A stretch of 64,000 nt of DNA from Thermoactinomyces vulgaris (lineage in GTDB: Bacteria; Bacillota; Bacilli; Thermoactinomycetales; Thermoactinomycetaceae), in the NCBI RefSeq assembly GCF_003688725.1, contig NZ_REFP01000007.1:150291-214290 (forward strand), read 5' to 3'. Of this stretch, positions 8,206 to 17,037 are shown in pieces. Positions within the stretch are counted from its first letter, which is position 1. Each line of letters begins with the position of its first letter. Both the position numbers and the translations under genes were made by a program. A model generated the notes under the pieces. The model ran no database searches and was not told the DNA's origin. It worked only from the letters and a program-made list of their open reading frames with translations.

Positions 8206-10623
8206 ATGTTAGTATCTTATGAATGGTTGTCTCAATATGTTGACCTGGAAGGAATTTCGCCGGAAGATATCGCGGAGGAGATGAACCGGACCGGGATTGA
8301 GGTGGAAGTCATTTACACCCGGGATCCGGGAGTAAACGGCGTGGTTGTCGGTGAAGTGTTGGCGGTGGAGCCCCATCCGGAAGCAGACCGGTTGAATATT
8401 TGCACGGTGAATGTGGGGAAAGGGCAACTGTTGCAAATTGTTTGCGGGGCCAAAAACGTGGCGGCAGGCCAACGGGTTCCGGTTGCTTTGATCGGTGCCA
8501 AACTGCCGGGCGGAGTCCATATTAAAAAAGCCAAACTGCGCGGCGTGGAATCGCACGGGATGATTTGCTCGGCCAAAGAACTGGGATTTCCCGACAAAGT
8601 GCTGATGAAGGAGCAAACCGAAGGGATTTTTGTATTGGAACCGGATGCTCCGGTCGGGATGGATATTAAAGAATACTTGAGCATGGATGACCAAGTGATT
8701 GAATTGCAGTTGACCCCGAACCGTTCCGATTGTTTGGGAATGTGGGGAGTGGCCCATGAAGTGGCGGCGATTTTTGACCGGGAATTGCGCCTGCCGGTCA
8801 TCTCCGAACAAGTTCCGAGCGAAGCAGGAACCGGGGTGGAAGTTGTCGTAGAATCTGTTGAGGACTGTCCTTTTTATGCCGCGCAAGTGGTGGGCAATCT
8901 GGAAGTGGGACCCTCCCCGCAATGGATGCAAAACCGCTTGATTTCCGCCGGGATCCGGCCGATCAATAACATTGTCGACATTACCAACTATGTGATGTTG
9001 GAGACGGGACAGCCTTTGCATGCTTTTGATTTTGACAAAATCGCAAACGGCCAAATCCTGGTCCGTCGCGCCAACGATGGGGAAAAGATTGTGACGTTGG
9101 ACGATGTGGAGCGTGAATGTGACCCCGAAATGTTGTTGGTGACGGACGGACAAGAGCCGCTGGCGGTTGCGGGCGTGATGGGGGGAGCTTCTTCGGAGGT
9201 AACGAAAGAAACCAAAACCGTATTGCTGGAGGCTGCGTTCTTCAACCCGCTGACCGTCCGCCAAACTTCCAAAAATCTGGGGCTCCGGTCGGAAGCGAGC
9301 ACCCGTTTCGAAAAAGGGGTGGATCCGGAACAAATTCTTCCCGCGCTTTACCGGGCGGTACAATTGTTGCGCCAACTTTGCGGAGGGGTCGTTTCTTCGG
9401 ATGCGTCTGTGCATAAGGCGGGAGATGTTGAAGAAGTCACTATTTCCCTGCGCCATGAACGACTTGTCAATTTGTTGGGCGTGCAAATCAGTCCGGATGA
9501 AGTCATGGACATCTTCCGTCGGCTGAGATTGCCGGCTGCATTTGAAAACGATGTTTACCAGGTGCAAATTCCGACGCGGCGGCCCGATCTCATGATGGAA
9601 GTGGATTTGGTCGAAGAAGTGGCCCGATTGTACGGCTATGACCGGATTCCCGCGACATTGCCCTGGGGCCAGCAATTGCCGGGCGCCCTGACAAAGGAAC
9701 AAAAACTGCGCCGCGATGCCCGGCATATGTTGCGGGAACTCGGGTTAAACGAAGTGGTGACTTACAGTTTGACATCGGATGAGGCCGAGCAGGAAATCGC
9801 TTCGTTGTATGATCTTCAACCCATCCGTGTGGCCATGCCGATGAGTAAGGAACATGCGGTGCTGAGGACGACATTGTTGCCCCAATTGATCAAAGTGGCG
9901 GCATACAACGTCCATCGTGGAAATGAACGGGTTCAACTGTTTGAAGTGGGGAAAGTTTATTTGACGCAAGAAGAAACATTGACCGATTTGCCGGAAGAAC
10001 GGTTGCAACTGGCCGCGCTCATTGCCGGGCCGAAAGCCGCGTCCATCTGGAAAACCCCGCAAGTGGATGCGCAGAATTTTTATGAACTGAAAGGAATTTT
10101 GGAAAGCGTATTGGAACGGTTCGGAGTGCGGGATGCCGAGTATCAAGCGGCCGATTTGAACGGATTCCACCCGGGACGGACCGCACTGTGTGTGGTGGAG
10201 GATGAAGTGATCGGCGTATTGGGGCAACTGCATCCGAAATTGTCCAAGGAATATGATTTAAGTGAACCGGTTGTGCTCCAGCTGGATCTTGAAAAACTTC
10301 TTAAAAAGGATCTGCAAGTGATTTATGAACCGATTCCCCGCTATCCGGCCGTAACCCGTGACCTGGCCGTGACGGTGGATGAAAATGTGCCGGCCGGCCG
10401 GATCGAAGCAGGGATCCGGAAAGTGGCCGGAGAATTGCTTGAATCTGTAACCCTGTTTGATGTGTTTACCGGGGAGCAGATTGGGGAAGGTAAAAAAAGT
10501 GTGGCGTATTCTTTGGTTTTCCGGACGAATGAACGGACCTTGACCGATGAAGAAGTTCATCAAATCCATGAGCGAATTGTCCATTATCTGACCGAGCAAT
10601 TTGGCGCACAGCTCAGACAATGA
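8206..10623 (+). CDS. pheT: Phenylalanine--tRNA ligase beta subunit
   Basis: The 805-aa product has the standard bacterial PheT layout: an EMAP-like tRNA-binding domain (about 40-150, with GEVLAVEPHPEADRLN), B3/B4 editing domains, B5, the catalytically inactive synthetase-like core, and a C-terminal anticodon-binding FDX-ACB domain (about 710-805, YPAVTRDLAVTVDE). Length is normal. It lies in the T-box operon after pheS. The zapA reading frame begins in the region of its stop. Confidence 0.97.
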   Translation: MLVSYEWLSQYVDLEGISPEDIAEEMNRTGIEVEVIYTRDPGVNGVVVGEVLAVEPHPEADRLNICTVNVGKGQLLQIVCGAKNVAAGQRVPVALIGAKLPGGVHIKKAKLRGVESHGMICSAKELGFPDKVLMKEQTEGIFVLEPDAPVGMDIKEYLSMDDQVIELQLTPNRSDCLGMWGVAHEVAAIFDRELRLPVISEQVPSEAGTGVEVVVESVEDCPFYAAQVVGNLEVGPSPQWMQNRLISAGIRPINNIVDITNYVMLETGQPLHAFDFDKIANGQILVRRANDGEKIVTLDDVERECDPEMLLVTDGQEPLAVAGVMGGASSEVTKETKTVLLEAAFFNPLTVRQTSKNLGLRSEASTRFEKGVDPEQILPALYRAVQLLRQLCGGVVSSDASVHKAGDVEEVTISLRHERLVNLLGVQISPDEVMDIFRRLRLPAAFENDVYQVQIPTRRPDLMMEVDLVEEVARLYGYDRIPATLPWGQQLPGALTKEQKLRRDARHMLRELGLNEVVTYSLTSDEAEQEIASLYDLQPIRVAMPMSKEHAVLRTTLLPQLIKVAAYNVHRGNERVQLFEVGKVYLTQEETLTDLPEERLQLAALIAGPKAASIWKTPQVDAQNFYELKGILESVLERFGVRDAEYQAADLNGFHPGRTALCVVEDEVIGVLGQLHPKLSKEYDLSEPVVLQLDLEKLLKKDLQVIYEPIPRYPAVTRDLAVTVDENVPAGRIEAGIRKVAGELLESVTLFDVFTGEQIGEGKKSVAYSLVFRTNERTLTDEEVHQIHERIVHYLTEQFGAQLRQ

Positions 10624-10670
10624 GCATGGATCAACGAGGAAACCTTCACAGTGTGAAGGAGGACGGTGCA

Positions 10671-10919
10671 GTGAGAAATAAATTAAGTGTGGAAATCTAC
10701 GGAACCCAATATCAGCTGACGGGAAAAGCCAGTCCCAGCCATATGCGTCAGGTGGCAAGCCACGTCGATGAAAAAATGCGGCAAATCGCCGACAATAACC
10801 CGCGTTTGGACGTGGCCCGCCTGGCCGTCTTGTCGGCGGTCAATATTGCGGATGATTATTTAAAACTGAAACAGGAATACGATGAGATCATGCACTTGAT
10901 TGAAGACGAAGAGCCATGA
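10671..10919 (+). CDS. zapA: Cell division protein ZapA
   Basis: The 82-aa product from the GTG at 10671 has GAAGGAGG 8 nt upstream and begins VRNKLSVEIYGTQYQLTGKA, the ZapA beta-strand region. A long helix follows (MRQVASHVDEKMRQIA, LAVLSAVNIADDYLKLK). ZapA binds FtsZ and bundles protofilaments at midcell. Upstream in-frame ATGs add residues with no family counterpart. The order pheT-zapA-cvpA-polX-mutS2 is a conserved Bacillales neighbourhood. Confidence 0.9.
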   Translation: MRNKLSVEIYGTQYQLTGKASPSHMRQVASHVDEKMRQIADNNPRLDVARLAVLSAVNIADDYLKLKQEYDEIMHLIEDEEP

Positions 10920-10933
10920 GGTGAAAAAACAGC

Positions 10934-11467
10934 ATGAATGGTTTTGACATGATTGTCCTTCTTCTTCTTGCCGGTGCATTGATCCAAGGATACCGGCAGG
11001 GGTTTGTCATGCAAGTGACTTCGTTGCTCAGTTACATTTTGTCCCTCTGGATTGCTTTTCATTTTACCGATGAGCTCGCGCCGGTGCTGAGCAACTTGTG
11101 GAAACTGCCGGATTCCACGCAACAAGGATGGATGACATTGGTGCCGGTGGATAAAATGATCTACTCGGCAATGGCTTTCTTCATCCTGTTGATCGGTGCA
11201 CGCTGGGTATTGTCCATCTTCGCATCCCTTTTGAATCAGGTGGCCAGCTTTCCCGTTCTTCATTCCATCAATAAAGCGGGAGGGGCCATCCTCGGGCTGG
11301 CCAAGGTGATGCTGATCACGTTTATTATGGTCAACGTGCTTGCGGTTCTTCCCTGGAGCACCGGGCAGGAAGCGGTGGAGGGGTCGAAAGTGGCTCATGC
11401 GATCACCGGCTGGACGCCGGATTTGACCCGGGAACTGGATCGGTTGTTTCAAGGAAAGGCATTATAA
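10934..11467 (+). CDS. CvpA-family membrane protein
   Basis: The 177-aa membrane protein has about four predicted helices (near 5-25, 27-50, 75-95 and 110-135) and the CvpA-like opening DMIVLLLLAGALIQGYRQGF. It corresponds to the protein between zapA and polX in Bacillus (YshB position). CvpA proteins are linked to colicin V production in E. coli, but their biochemical role is not settled. A terminator follows. Confidence 0.85.
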   Translation: MNGFDMIVLLLLAGALIQGYRQGFVMQVTSLLSYILSLWIAFHFTDELAPVLSNLWKLPDSTQQGWMTLVPVDKMIYSAMAFFILLIGARWVLSIFASLLNQVASFPVLHSINKAGGAILGLAKVMLITFIMVNVLAVLPWSTGQEAVEGSKVAHAITGWTPDLTRELDRLFQGKAL

Positions 11468-11483
11468 TATGTTTAGTATGCAA

Positions 11484-11521
11484 CAGCTGTCGGGGAGGGA
11501 CGCCTGACAGCTGCTTTTTTT
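11484..11521 (+). terminator. Terminator after cvpA
   Basis: CAGCTGTC and GACAGCTG arms enclose a 14-nt loop and are followed by CTTTTTTT. polX begins about 30 nt downstream, so polX may have its own start or depend on readthrough. Confidence 0.85.
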
Positions 11522-11549
11522 GAAAGAAGGCAGAACGGGAGGGAATGCT

Positions 11550-13274
11550 TTGAACAATAAACAGATTGCCGGCACCTTGCATGCGTTGGCTGATTACATG
11601 GAGATCAAAGGGGAAAATGTTTTTAAGGTAAACGCCTTCCGCCGGGCAGCGCGAACGATTGAAAACAGCCGTTTTCAGATTGCGGAGGCGTTGGATCGTT
11701 TGCCTGAACTTCCCGGAATCGGCAAAGGAACGGCGGAAGTGATCCGTGAAATTGTCGCCACCGGCACTTCCCGTTATCTGGAAGAATTAAAAGCCGAATT
11801 GCCCCCGGAATTGCCGTTGTTGCTGAAATTGCCCGGATTGGGGCCGAAATCCATCCATACGTTGTATCACAAACTTTCGGTCACCAATTTGGACGAGTTG
11901 AAACAAGCGGCAGAGAAAAAACAAATCCAAACCCTTGCGGGATTCGGACCCAAAAAAGAAAAAAAGATCCTGGAAGCCATCGAACAATTTCAAAAGCGGC
12001 CCGAGCGTTTTCTGCTGCATGAAGCCATGGCGGTGGCCGCCGTCATCCAACAACGTTTGCAAGCCATTCCCGGGGTGGAGAAGGTGGAATTGGCCGGCAG
12101 CATCCGACGGTTTAAGGAAACGATCAAAGACATTGATTTTGTTTTGGCGACGAACCAACCCGCCGAAGTGGCGGAGCGGATTGCACAATTGCCTGAAGTG
12201 ACACAAGTTGTCGGGCAAGGGGAAACCAAAGTCAGTATTGTCGTGGATACAGAAGGCCTGGTGATGGGAGTCGACGTGCGCCTGGTGTCCCCGGACCAAT
12301 TTGGCAGTGCCCTCAGTCACTTCACCGGATCGAAAGAATTTAACATCCGCATCCGTCAGCGGGCGAAACAATATGGTTGGAAAGTGAGCGAATATGGCAT
12401 TTATGATGCCGAAACCGGCCAAACGGCAAAATTTGAAAAGGAATCCGATTTTTTTACCCACCTGCATCTTCCTTTCATTCCGCCGGAGTTGCGCGAAGAT
12501 CGCGGGGAAATGGAAAGAGCGGATCAGTCCTTGCTCCCTTCGCTCATCCGATTGGAGGATTATCGCGGGGATTTACATGCGCACACCCTGTACAGCGACG
12601 GGGCGCATTCCATTAAAGACATGGCACTGGCTGCCAAAGCCAAAGGGTACGAATACATGGCGGTGACGGATCATTCCCGGTCTTTGAAGGTTGCCGGCGG
12701 TTTGACAGTGGATGAAGTGTATGAGCAATGGGAGGAAATCGACCGGCTGAACCGGGAGGGATTGGGAATTCAGATTTTAAAAGGGGCGGAAGTCGACATC
12801 CTGGCAGACGGAACCCTGGATTATCCGGATGATTTGCTGAAACAGATGGATCTGGTGATTGCATCGGTGCACACACAATTCCGGCAGGATGAAGCGACCA
12901 TGACCCGCCGCATCATCCAGGCGATGGAAAATCCTTATGTCAATATCATTGCGCATCCGACCGGACGGTTGTTACTGCGGAGGGATGCTTATGACGTGGA
13001 TGTGGACCGGTTGTTTCAAGCCGCCCGGGAGACCGGCACCATTTTGGAGTTAAACGCCAATCCGCATCGCTTGGATTTAAATGACCGGTTGTTAAAGAAA
13101 GCCAAAGAAGAATACGGATTAAAATTTACGATCAACACTGATGCGCACGCCACCGCGGAGTATGATTCCATCATTTACGGAATTGCCACCGCCCGCCGGG
13201 GTTGGTTGGAAAAAGAAGATGTCATCAATGCATACCCGTTGGACCGGTTGAAAGCCGTGCTTAACAAGAATTAA
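11550..13274 (+). CDS. polX: DNA polymerase/3'-5' exonuclease PolX
   Basis: The product is about 574 aa from the TTG at 11550, which has GGGAGGG upstream. The N-terminal Pol-beta-like part has helix-hairpin-helix segments (LPGIGKGTAEVI, LPGLGPKSIHTL) and the nucleotidyltransferase site AGSIRRFKETIKDIDFVL with its Asp pair. The C-terminal PHP domain (about 335-575) begins DLHAHTLYSDGAHS and has VTDHS, GAEVDI and HPTGR metal ligands for the 3'-5' exonuclease. Family X enzymes of this type act in base-excision repair. It follows cvpA as in Bacillus. Confidence 0.94.
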   Translation: MNNKQIAGTLHALADYMEIKGENVFKVNAFRRAARTIENSRFQIAEALDRLPELPGIGKGTAEVIREIVATGTSRYLEELKAELPPELPLLLKLPGLGPKSIHTLYHKLSVTNLDELKQAAEKKQIQTLAGFGPKKEKKILEAIEQFQKRPERFLLHEAMAVAAVIQQRLQAIPGVEKVELAGSIRRFKETIKDIDFVLATNQPAEVAERIAQLPEVTQVVGQGETKVSIVVDTEGLVMGVDVRLVSPDQFGSALSHFTGSKEFNIRIRQRAKQYGWKVSEYGIYDAETGQTAKFEKESDFFTHLHLPFIPPELREDRGEMERADQSLLPSLIRLEDYRGDLHAHTLYSDGAHSIKDMALAAKAKGYEYMAVTDHSRSLKVAGGLTVDEVYEQWEEIDRLNREGLGIQILKGAEVDILADGTLDYPDDLLKQMDLVIASVHTQFRQDEATMTRRIIQAMENPYVNIIAHPTGRLLLRRDAYDVDVDRLFQAARETGTILELNANPHRLDLNDRLLKKAKEEYGLKFTINTDAHATAEYDSIIYGIATARRGWLEKEDVINAYPLDRLKAVLNKN

Positions 13275-13311
13275 CGGCCGGACGTGATTCGTCAACCGGA
13301 TTTTTTCGTTG

Positions 13312-13343
13312 AAAGCCGGACGGAAAAGATCCGGCTTTTTTTG
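13312..13343 (+). terminator. Terminator after polX
   Basis: AAGCCGGA / TCCGGCTT arms with a short loop are followed by a T run, about 40 nt after the polX stop. Confidence 0.8.
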
Positions 13344-13435
13344 TTTTGTGGATGTGGATGGAATCTGCATGATTTTGAACGGGACTTGGCATAATAACCA
13401 GTAAATATCAACCAGAAAAAGGGTTGTGAGCTTGT

Positions 13436-14449
13436 ATGGTCAATCGTGTAACTTTGAAATGGTTTGCGTCTTGCTTGATCGTCAGTCTCTGTGTGAGTGC
13501 ATGGTTGGCTCCGGTTTTTGCGGCGGATCAACAAAAGATTTCAGCGTCGTCGGCAACGGCATTTGGTGACACCATTCTCAAAAAAGGTGCCAGAGGCGGC
13601 GATGTTTATGAATTGCAGGGACGTTTAAAACTTTTGGGGTTTTACACCGGAGATGTGGATGGAGTATTTGGCCATCGCACTTATTTGGCCGTCCGGTTGT
13701 TCCAATATGAATTCGGCTTGAAGATTGACGGAGTGGTCGGTCCGAAGACAAAATTGAAACTTTGGCAATCGACAAAGCATTGGCGACCGGAAATGACCAA
13801 TAAGAAAGGACCGGTGCTAAAACGCGGGAACCGGGGCGGCGGTGTCTGGGAGTTGCAGGGACGTCTCAAGCATATCGGTTTTTACACTGGAAAATGGGAT
13901 GGCAATTTTGGAGAAAGAACGTATCGCGCCGTCCGGTTGTTCCAATATGAATTCGGCCTGAAAGTGGATGGCGTGGCGGGACCGAAGACAATGCAAAAAC
14001 TCAGGAAAGCAACCAAAAATTACGCCCCCGAAACCAAGTGGCAACAGCCGCAAGAGAGCAAGCAGGTTTCCATTCCAAAAAGCAGTTACGGTTTGTCAGA
14101 AAATGATATTCATCTGTTGGCGCAAGCCGTTTATGCGGAAGGGCGGGGCGAATCTTACATCGGACAGGTTGCCATTGCCGCGGTGATCTTGAACCGGCTG
14201 GAAAGCAGAGAATTTCCGGATACCATTTCCGGGATTATCTTTCAACCTTTGGCATTTGAAGCGGTGGCCGACGGGCAAATCTGGATGCAGCCGGATGAAA
14301 CGGCCAAAAAAGCAGTCAGGGATGCTTTAAATGGTTGGGATCCGACCGGAGGCGCATTGTATTACTTCAACCCGGAACGGGCAACTTCCAAATGGATTTG
14401 GAACCGTCCGCAAATCAAAAAAATCGGGAAACATATTTTCACACGCTGA
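13436..14449 (+). CDS. sleB: Spore cortex-lytic enzyme SleB-like, with two peptidoglycan-binding domains
   Basis: The 337-aa product has a signal peptide ending near VFA (residue 29), two PG_binding_1 domains (about 45-110 and 125-190) and a C-terminal Hydrolase_2 (SleB catalytic) domain (about 230-337). Catalytic-domain hallmarks are AQAVYAEGRGESYIGQVAIA, with the conserved Glu of that block, and GALYYFNP near the end. SleB depolymerises spore cortex during germination. Usual SleB proteins have one PG-binding domain; here it is duplicated, with a 30-bp stretch identical between copies. ypeB, the common partner, does not follow. Confidence 0.9.
   Translation: MVNRVTLKWFASCLIVSLCVSAWLAPVFAADQQKISASSATAFGDTILKKGARGGDVYELQGRLKLLGFYTGDVDGVFGHRTYLAVRLFQYEFGLKIDGVVGPKTKLKLWQSTKHWRPEMTNKKGPVLKRGNRGGGVWELQGRLKHIGFYTGKWDGNFGERTYRAVRLFQYEFGLKVDGVAGPKTMQKLRKATKNYAPETKWQQPQESKQVSIPKSSYGLSENDIHLLAQAVYAEGRGESYIGQVAIAAVILNRLESREFPDTISGIIFQPLAFEAVADGQIWMQPDETAKKAVRDALNGWDPTGGALYYFNPERATSKWIWNRPQIKKIGKHIFTR
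13688..13957 (+). repeat. Internal tandem duplication in sleB (PG-binding domains)
   Basis: Positions 13688-13717 and 13928-13957 are identical over 30 bp (encoding AVRLFQYEFG), 240 bp apart. The rest of each 240-bp unit is also alike, for example DGVVGPKT versus DGVAGPKT. This marks a fairly recent domain duplication or gene-conversion event. Confidence 0.9.
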
Positions 14450-14488
14450 AAAACCATCGGGCTGATTTCGATCGGCTCGATGGTTTTT
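14449..14488 (+). terminator. Terminator after sleB
   Basis: AAAACCATCG and CGATGGTTTTT arms surround an 18-nt loop immediately after the sleB stop. mutS2 begins about 60 nt later. Confidence 0.85.
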
Positions 14489-14547
14489 CGTTAACAGGAA
14501 ATGCTATAATAAAGAATGATTTTGAAAAGAAAGAGGAGTTGTCCGGC

Positions 14548-16902
14548 GTGGAGCAGTGGACGCTGAAATCGTTGGAATATGACCAAGTTAAAGAGATGGT
14601 GAAAAGCGAGGCCGCAACGGTCTTGGGAAAAGAAAAAGTCAGCCAATTAACCCCTTCCGGCCAAAGGGATCAGGTGAAACACCGCCTGCAAGCCACACAA
14701 GAAGGCATGGACTTGATCCGGCTGAAAGGGGACCTTCCGCTGGGAGGGGTCCGGGATATACGCGCAGCGGTCCGGCGGGCTGAAAAGAGCGGTGTCTTGA
14801 CCGAATCGGAATGTCTGGACATCGCCGGTACCATTTCGGCCGGACGCAAGGTGAAGTCCTTTTTGCGGCAAGTGGAAGATGAAGAGGCGCCGCTTCCCAT
14901 TCTGCGTGGTTTGACCGAGCTGGTTGAAAGTTTGGAATGGGTCGAAGAAGAAATCCTGAAAAGCATTGATGAACAGGGAGTTGTCAAAGACCAGGCCAGT
15001 CCCGGATTGGGGAAAATCCGGAGCCGCATCGGGGAAGCGAAAAAGCAAATTCAACAAACATTACAAGAAATCTTGCGCAATCCGCATTATACGAAGATGA
15101 TGCAGGAAGCCATCATCACCCAGCGGTTCGACCGGTATGTCATCCCCGTCAAGCAGGAGTACCGTTCCCGGTTCCCGGGAATTGTCCATGACCAATCCTC
15201 ATCGGGGGCGACGTTATTTATCGAACCGGAAGCGGTGGTGTCATGGAACAACCGGTTGCGTCAGCTCGAGTTGCAAGAGAAACAGGAAGTTGAAAAAGTA
15301 TTGAAAAAGCTGACGGAGAAAATTGCCCCCGAAGTGGAGAGCTTAAAAAGAAATCTGGAAATTTTGGCCAGCCTGGATTGTATCATGGCTTGTGCCCGGT
15401 TCGGATATCGGGTGAAGGGGATTTGCCCGGAGATTTCCGAATCGTTACTGCACCTGAAAAAAGCCCGCCATCCCTTGATTAAAGGAGAAAATGTGGTTCC
15501 CATCGAAGTTTCGATCGGGGATGATTACCATGCCATTATTATTACCGGCCCCAACACCGGAGGAAAGACGGTGACACTGAAAACGGTCGGTTTGTTTGCT
15601 TTAATGACACAATCCGGAATTCCCGTTCCCGCTGAAGAAGACAGCATCATGCCGGTGTTTGGCGGGGTGTATGCCGATATCGGGGATGAACAGAGCATTG
15701 AACAAAATTTGAGTACCTTTTCCGGACACCTCACCAAGATTATCCGCATTTTAAAACAGGTGGATGAAAAAAGCCTTGTATTGTTCGATGAATTGGGCGC
15801 AGGAACCGACCCGACAGAAGGGGCGGCGCTGGCCATTTCCATTTTGGAATATGTGATCCAAAAAGGGTCGTTTGTCATGGCGACCACCCACTACAGTGAA
15901 TTAAAACTGTTTGCCCATCATCATCCGAAAACCGTCAATGCCAGCATGGAATTTGATGTGGAGACATTGAAACCGACCTACCGCTTGTTGATCGGGGTTC
16001 CCGGCCGCAGCAACGCGTTTAACATCTCCCGCCGTTTGGGATTGCCGGAAGAAATCATTGAGCGGGCCAAAGCACATCTGTCCAGTGATGAAAAAAGCTT
16101 GGAAGAAATGATTTCTTCTTTGACCACTGAGCAGAAGCTGGCTCGGGAAAAGCACAAGGAAGCGGATGCATTGCAGAAAGAAGCAGAAGCTTTGTATGCG
16201 GATATCCGGGAAAAATGGGAACAGTTTGAGGAAGAAAAAGCCGCTCTCAAGGAAAAAGCGCGTCGAGAGGCGCAAAGGATCATTGCCGATGCCGAGCGAG
16301 AAGCGGAAGAGGTCTTGAAGCAATTGCGGGCATGGGCCAAAGCCCGGCCGGGGGATTTAAAAGAGCATGAATTGAATGAAGCAAAAGCCAGGCTGAAAAA
16401 TGCCGTGCCGGATTGGGAATTGCCGCAAAAGCCGAGGAAAAACACCGGCAAAGCCGAGAAACTGAACGTGGGGGATGAAGTTCGCGTTTTGTCTGTGAAT
16501 CAGAACGGAACCATCACCGAGGATATGGGCGACGGATATTATCAAGTGCAAGTCGGCTTTTTGAAGATGAAAATGCATCGAGACCAGCTGGAAAAGCGTT
16601 CTTCGCCAAAACCGGCTGACGTGAAAATAAAGCCGACGGTCAACCGGATGTCTGCCAATGTGAAACCCGAGTGCGATTTGCGGGGCAAGCTGGTGGAAGA
16701 GGCATTGCTGGAAATCGACAATTATTTGGATAAAGCCCTGTTGGCGGGCTATAAAGAAATTCATCTCATTCACGGCAAGGGGACAGGTGCACTTCGCCAA
16801 GGAGTGCAAAAGTTTTTGCGCAGCCACCGGCATGTGAAAAGTTTTCGTTTGGGCAACCATAATGAAGGCGGATCCGGCGTGACGGTGGTCGAATTGAAGT
16901 AA
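14548..16902 (+). CDS. mutS2: MutS2 family ATPase/endonuclease
   Basis: The product is about 784 aa from the GTG at 14548 (VEQWTLKSLEY), with GAGGAG upstream, matching the family start and length. It has the MutS core/clamp region, a Walker A ITGPNTGGKTVTLKT, the Walker B area LVLFDELGAGTDPTEGAALA, a long coiled coil (about 520-630) and a C-terminal Smr nuclease domain (DLRGKLVEEAL, then HGKGTGALRQGV). MutS2 suppresses recombination and, in Bacillus, also rescues collided ribosomes. The order follows polX as in relatives, with sleB inserted between. Confidence 0.95.
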   Translation: MEQWTLKSLEYDQVKEMVKSEAATVLGKEKVSQLTPSGQRDQVKHRLQATQEGMDLIRLKGDLPLGGVRDIRAAVRRAEKSGVLTESECLDIAGTISAGRKVKSFLRQVEDEEAPLPILRGLTELVESLEWVEEEILKSIDEQGVVKDQASPGLGKIRSRIGEAKKQIQQTLQEILRNPHYTKMMQEAIITQRFDRYVIPVKQEYRSRFPGIVHDQSSSGATLFIEPEAVVSWNNRLRQLELQEKQEVEKVLKKLTEKIAPEVESLKRNLEILASLDCIMACARFGYRVKGICPEISESLLHLKKARHPLIKGENVVPIEVSIGDDYHAIIITGPNTGGKTVTLKTVGLFALMTQSGIPVPAEEDSIMPVFGGVYADIGDEQSIEQNLSTFSGHLTKIIRILKQVDEKSLVLFDELGAGTDPTEGAALAISILEYVIQKGSFVMATTHYSELKLFAHHHPKTVNASMEFDVETLKPTYRLLIGVPGRSNAFNISRRLGLPEEIIERAKAHLSSDEKSLEEMISSLTTEQKLAREKHKEADALQKEAEALYADIREKWEQFEEEKAALKEKARREAQRIIADAEREAEEVLKQLRAWAKARPGDLKEHELNEAKARLKNAVPDWELPQKPRKNTGKAEKLNVGDEVRVLSVNQNGTITEDMGDGYYQVQVGFLKMKMHRDQLEKRSSPKPADVKIKPTVNRMSANVKPECDLRGKLVEEALLEIDNYLDKALLAGYKEIHLIHGKGTGALRQGVQKFLRSHRHVKSFRLGNHNEGGSGVTVVELK

Positions 16903-16924
16903 AGATTGCATATGGAGGAAACCG

Positions 16925-17008
16925 ATGAAACACTTGCCATGGATCTTGGGAACCATTTCTTTGCTTTTTTTCATAGCAGGGGTTATTTTCTTTATGTTTT
17001 ATGCATGA
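16925..17008 (+). CDS. 27-aa single-span membrane peptide
   Basis: A 27-codon frame follows mutS2 by 22 nt and has TGGAGG 7 nt before its ATG. The peptide is almost all hydrophobic (MKHLPWILGTISLLFFIAGV, then IFFMFYA) and would form one transmembrane helix. It ends just before a strong terminator shared with the protease gene. It is probably cotranscribed with mutS2. No family is recognised. Confidence 0.5.
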   Translation: MKHLPWILGTISLLFFIAGVIFFMFYA

Positions 17009-17009
17009 A

Positions 17010-17036
17010 AAGAAGGAGGGAATCCCCTCCTTCTTT
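17010..17036. terminator. Bidirectional terminator between mutS2 operon and protease gene
   Basis: AGAAGGAGG and CCTCCTTCT arms enclose a short loop with T-rich flanks on both sides. It can stop the plus-strand mutS2 transcript and the minus-strand protease transcript. Confidence 0.85.
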
Positions 17037-17037
17037 A

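Noticed and set aside
8209-9726. A 505-codon minus-strand frame
   Set aside because: Fully antisense to pheT, with no ribosome site and His/Arg/Gln-rich non-protein-like composition.
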